Shown in pieces: positions 4,619-5,122 of a stretch of DNA of 5,122 bases. Origin of the DNA: Candidatus Levyibacteriota bacterium. GTDB lineage: Bacteria > Patescibacteriota > Microgenomatia > Levybacterales > UBA12049. A program made the position numbers and the translations under genes. The stretch is taken from assembly GCA_018061205.1 (NCBI GenBank), contig JAGOUP010000049.1, positions 1-5,122 of the forward strand, in the 5' to 3' direction. How positions within the stretch are numbered: position 1 is the stretch's first letter; every line of letters starts with the position of its first letter. The notes beneath the pieces are model-generated. The model was given only the letters and a program-made list of their open reading frames with translations, did not search any database and had not been told where the DNA came from.

Positions 4619-4810
4619 TTACTCCTTTCGTAATAACAATGCTGCTGTTAAATACATCCCTATATTAACAAGATACTTTATCGTCGTCAACGTATCGAAA
4701 TCTGAAGATAACTTCGGAACAACGAATAACCCGATAAAAAAGGCTAAAGCAATGTCTTTCAGAAAATCCGACAATGTGTTTTTTTGATTTTTATTTAATC
4801 TCCAAATCAT
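4619..4810 (-). CDS. Hypothetical 63-residue membrane protein with two transmembrane segments
   Basis: I cannot assign a family with certainty. After a polar N terminus (MIWRLNKNQKNTLSDFLKD) come two hydrophobic segments at about 19-34 (IALAFFIGLFVVPKL) and 44-60 (IKYLVNIGMYLTAALLL), then RKE: a hairpin membrane protein. AAAGG at 4815-4819 lies 4 nt before the ATG. It is the first of three tightly packed small membrane-protein genes, and it diverges from nadD across a 36-bp spacer that also holds the nadD promoter. No good promoter of its own was found; it may lie in the nadD coding sequence. It stops with TAA. Confidence 0.72.
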   Translation of the reverse strand: MIWRLNKNQKNTLSDFLKDIALAFFIGLFVVPKLSSDFDTLTTIKYLVNIGMYLTAALLLRKE

Positions 4811-4831
4811 ACTGCCTTTATAGCATAGCTT

Positions 4832-4840
4832 TGGTATAAT
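4832..4840 (+). promoter_or_regulatory. Extended -10 promoter of nadD, predicting a leaderless mRNA
   Basis: TGG-TATAAT: a perfect -10 at 4835-4840 with the extended TG at 4832-4833 and no convincing -35. Six bases separate it from the ATG at 4847, so the predicted transcription start is the A of the start codon. No Shine-Dalgarno site is present. Confidence 0.68.
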
Positions 4841-4846
4841 GTCGAT

Positions 4847-5122
4847 ATGAAAATAGCTATTTTAGGCGGAAGTTTTGATCCGCCGCATGTCGGGCATCTT
4901 CTGGTCGCACAGCAAATAAAACGGCTGCTCAATATAGACCAGGTGTGGCTCATGCCGACATACTCGCATCCATTCAATAAATCCCTCTCCACATCAGCAC
5001 ACCGGCTGGCTATGGTAAAACTTTTGGAAGATGACACGATAAAAGCATCTTCTTTTGAAATACAAAAAAAGGGCGTGAGCTATACCATAGATACGCTCAA
5101 GGCACTCACCAAGGAACATCCC
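4847..5122 (+). CDS. nadD: Nicotinate-nucleotide adenylyltransferase, 5' part
   Basis: NadD transfers AMP from ATP to nicotinate mononucleotide, giving deamido-NAD in the cytoplasm, the step before NAD synthetase. The first 92 codons are present and the gene runs off the right edge. The nucleotidyltransferase signature GGSFDPPHVGH lies at residues 7-17, with the HxGH catalytic motif at 14-17. VWLMPTYSHPFNK follows at about 34-46, where NadD proteins have the (V/F)xPxxxxPHK substrate loop, and GVSYTIDTL near 78-86. The Pro-Pro before HVGH and the SYTIDTL segment fit NadD better than the related CoaD, but the later ISxTxxR motif lies outside the window. Local GC is about 45% (125 of 276 by hand count), above the ~30% of its left neighbours, with CGG, CCG and CTC codons in use. 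Confidence 0.88.
   Translation, partial: MKIAILGGSFDPPHVGHLLVAQQIKRLLNIDQVWLMPTYSHPFNKSLSTSAHRLAMVKLLEDDTIKASSFEIQKKGVSYTIDTLKALTKEHP

Noticed and set aside
4807..5037. Minus-strand open frame opposite nadD
   Set aside because: It lies antisense to the clear GGSFDPPHVGH-containing nadD frame and resembles no protein pattern.

Overview
The window reads as chromosomal DNA from a bacterium with compact genes and AT-rich spacers. Its main content, on the minus strand, is the end of a str-type unit and the start of an S10-type ribosomal protein cluster: tuf, rpsJ, rplC, rplD, rplW, rplB (runs off the left edge). Several protein traits suggest a Candidate Phyla Radiation (Patescibacteria) lineage, perhaps Microgenomates-like. 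L2 lacks the usual first ~28 residues, L4 has a 40-residue Lys-rich N-terminal extension, and L3 has a 30-residue Glu/Val-rich tail. The placement is an inference from sequence feel; no search was run.

Reading the minus strand from right to left: tuf has a strong sigma70-type promoter (3874-3902) and a short 5' hairpin. It ends in a textbook intrinsic terminator (2606-2628), directly overlapped by a candidate rpsJ promoter whose spacer holds a perfect 12-bp palindrome. After rpsJ, a second promoter (2228-2256) drives a ~147-nt structured leader ending in an intrinsic terminator (2122-2146) before rplC. This looks like a transcription attenuator controlling rplC-rplD-rplW-rplB, whose second gene encodes L4, the known autoregulator of the enterobacterial S10 operon. 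From rplC on the genes overlap or sit 1-2 nt apart. The partial rplB carries an in-frame TGA where L2 proteins have a conserved glycine.

The right part is accessory. A GNAT acetyltransferase (4001-4356, plus) is broken by an internal deletion and frame change. It faces three tiny membrane-protein genes on the minus strand (63, 37 and 47 residues, packed 1-2 nt apart). The 5' part of nadD (NAD biosynthesis) runs off the right edge on the plus strand. nadD and the GNAT remnant share the same start architecture: an extended -10 box exactly 6 nt before the start codon, predicting leaderless mRNAs.

All large genes stop with TAA; the 37-residue ORF stops with TGA. No tRNA, rRNA, CRISPR array or insertion sequence was seen.
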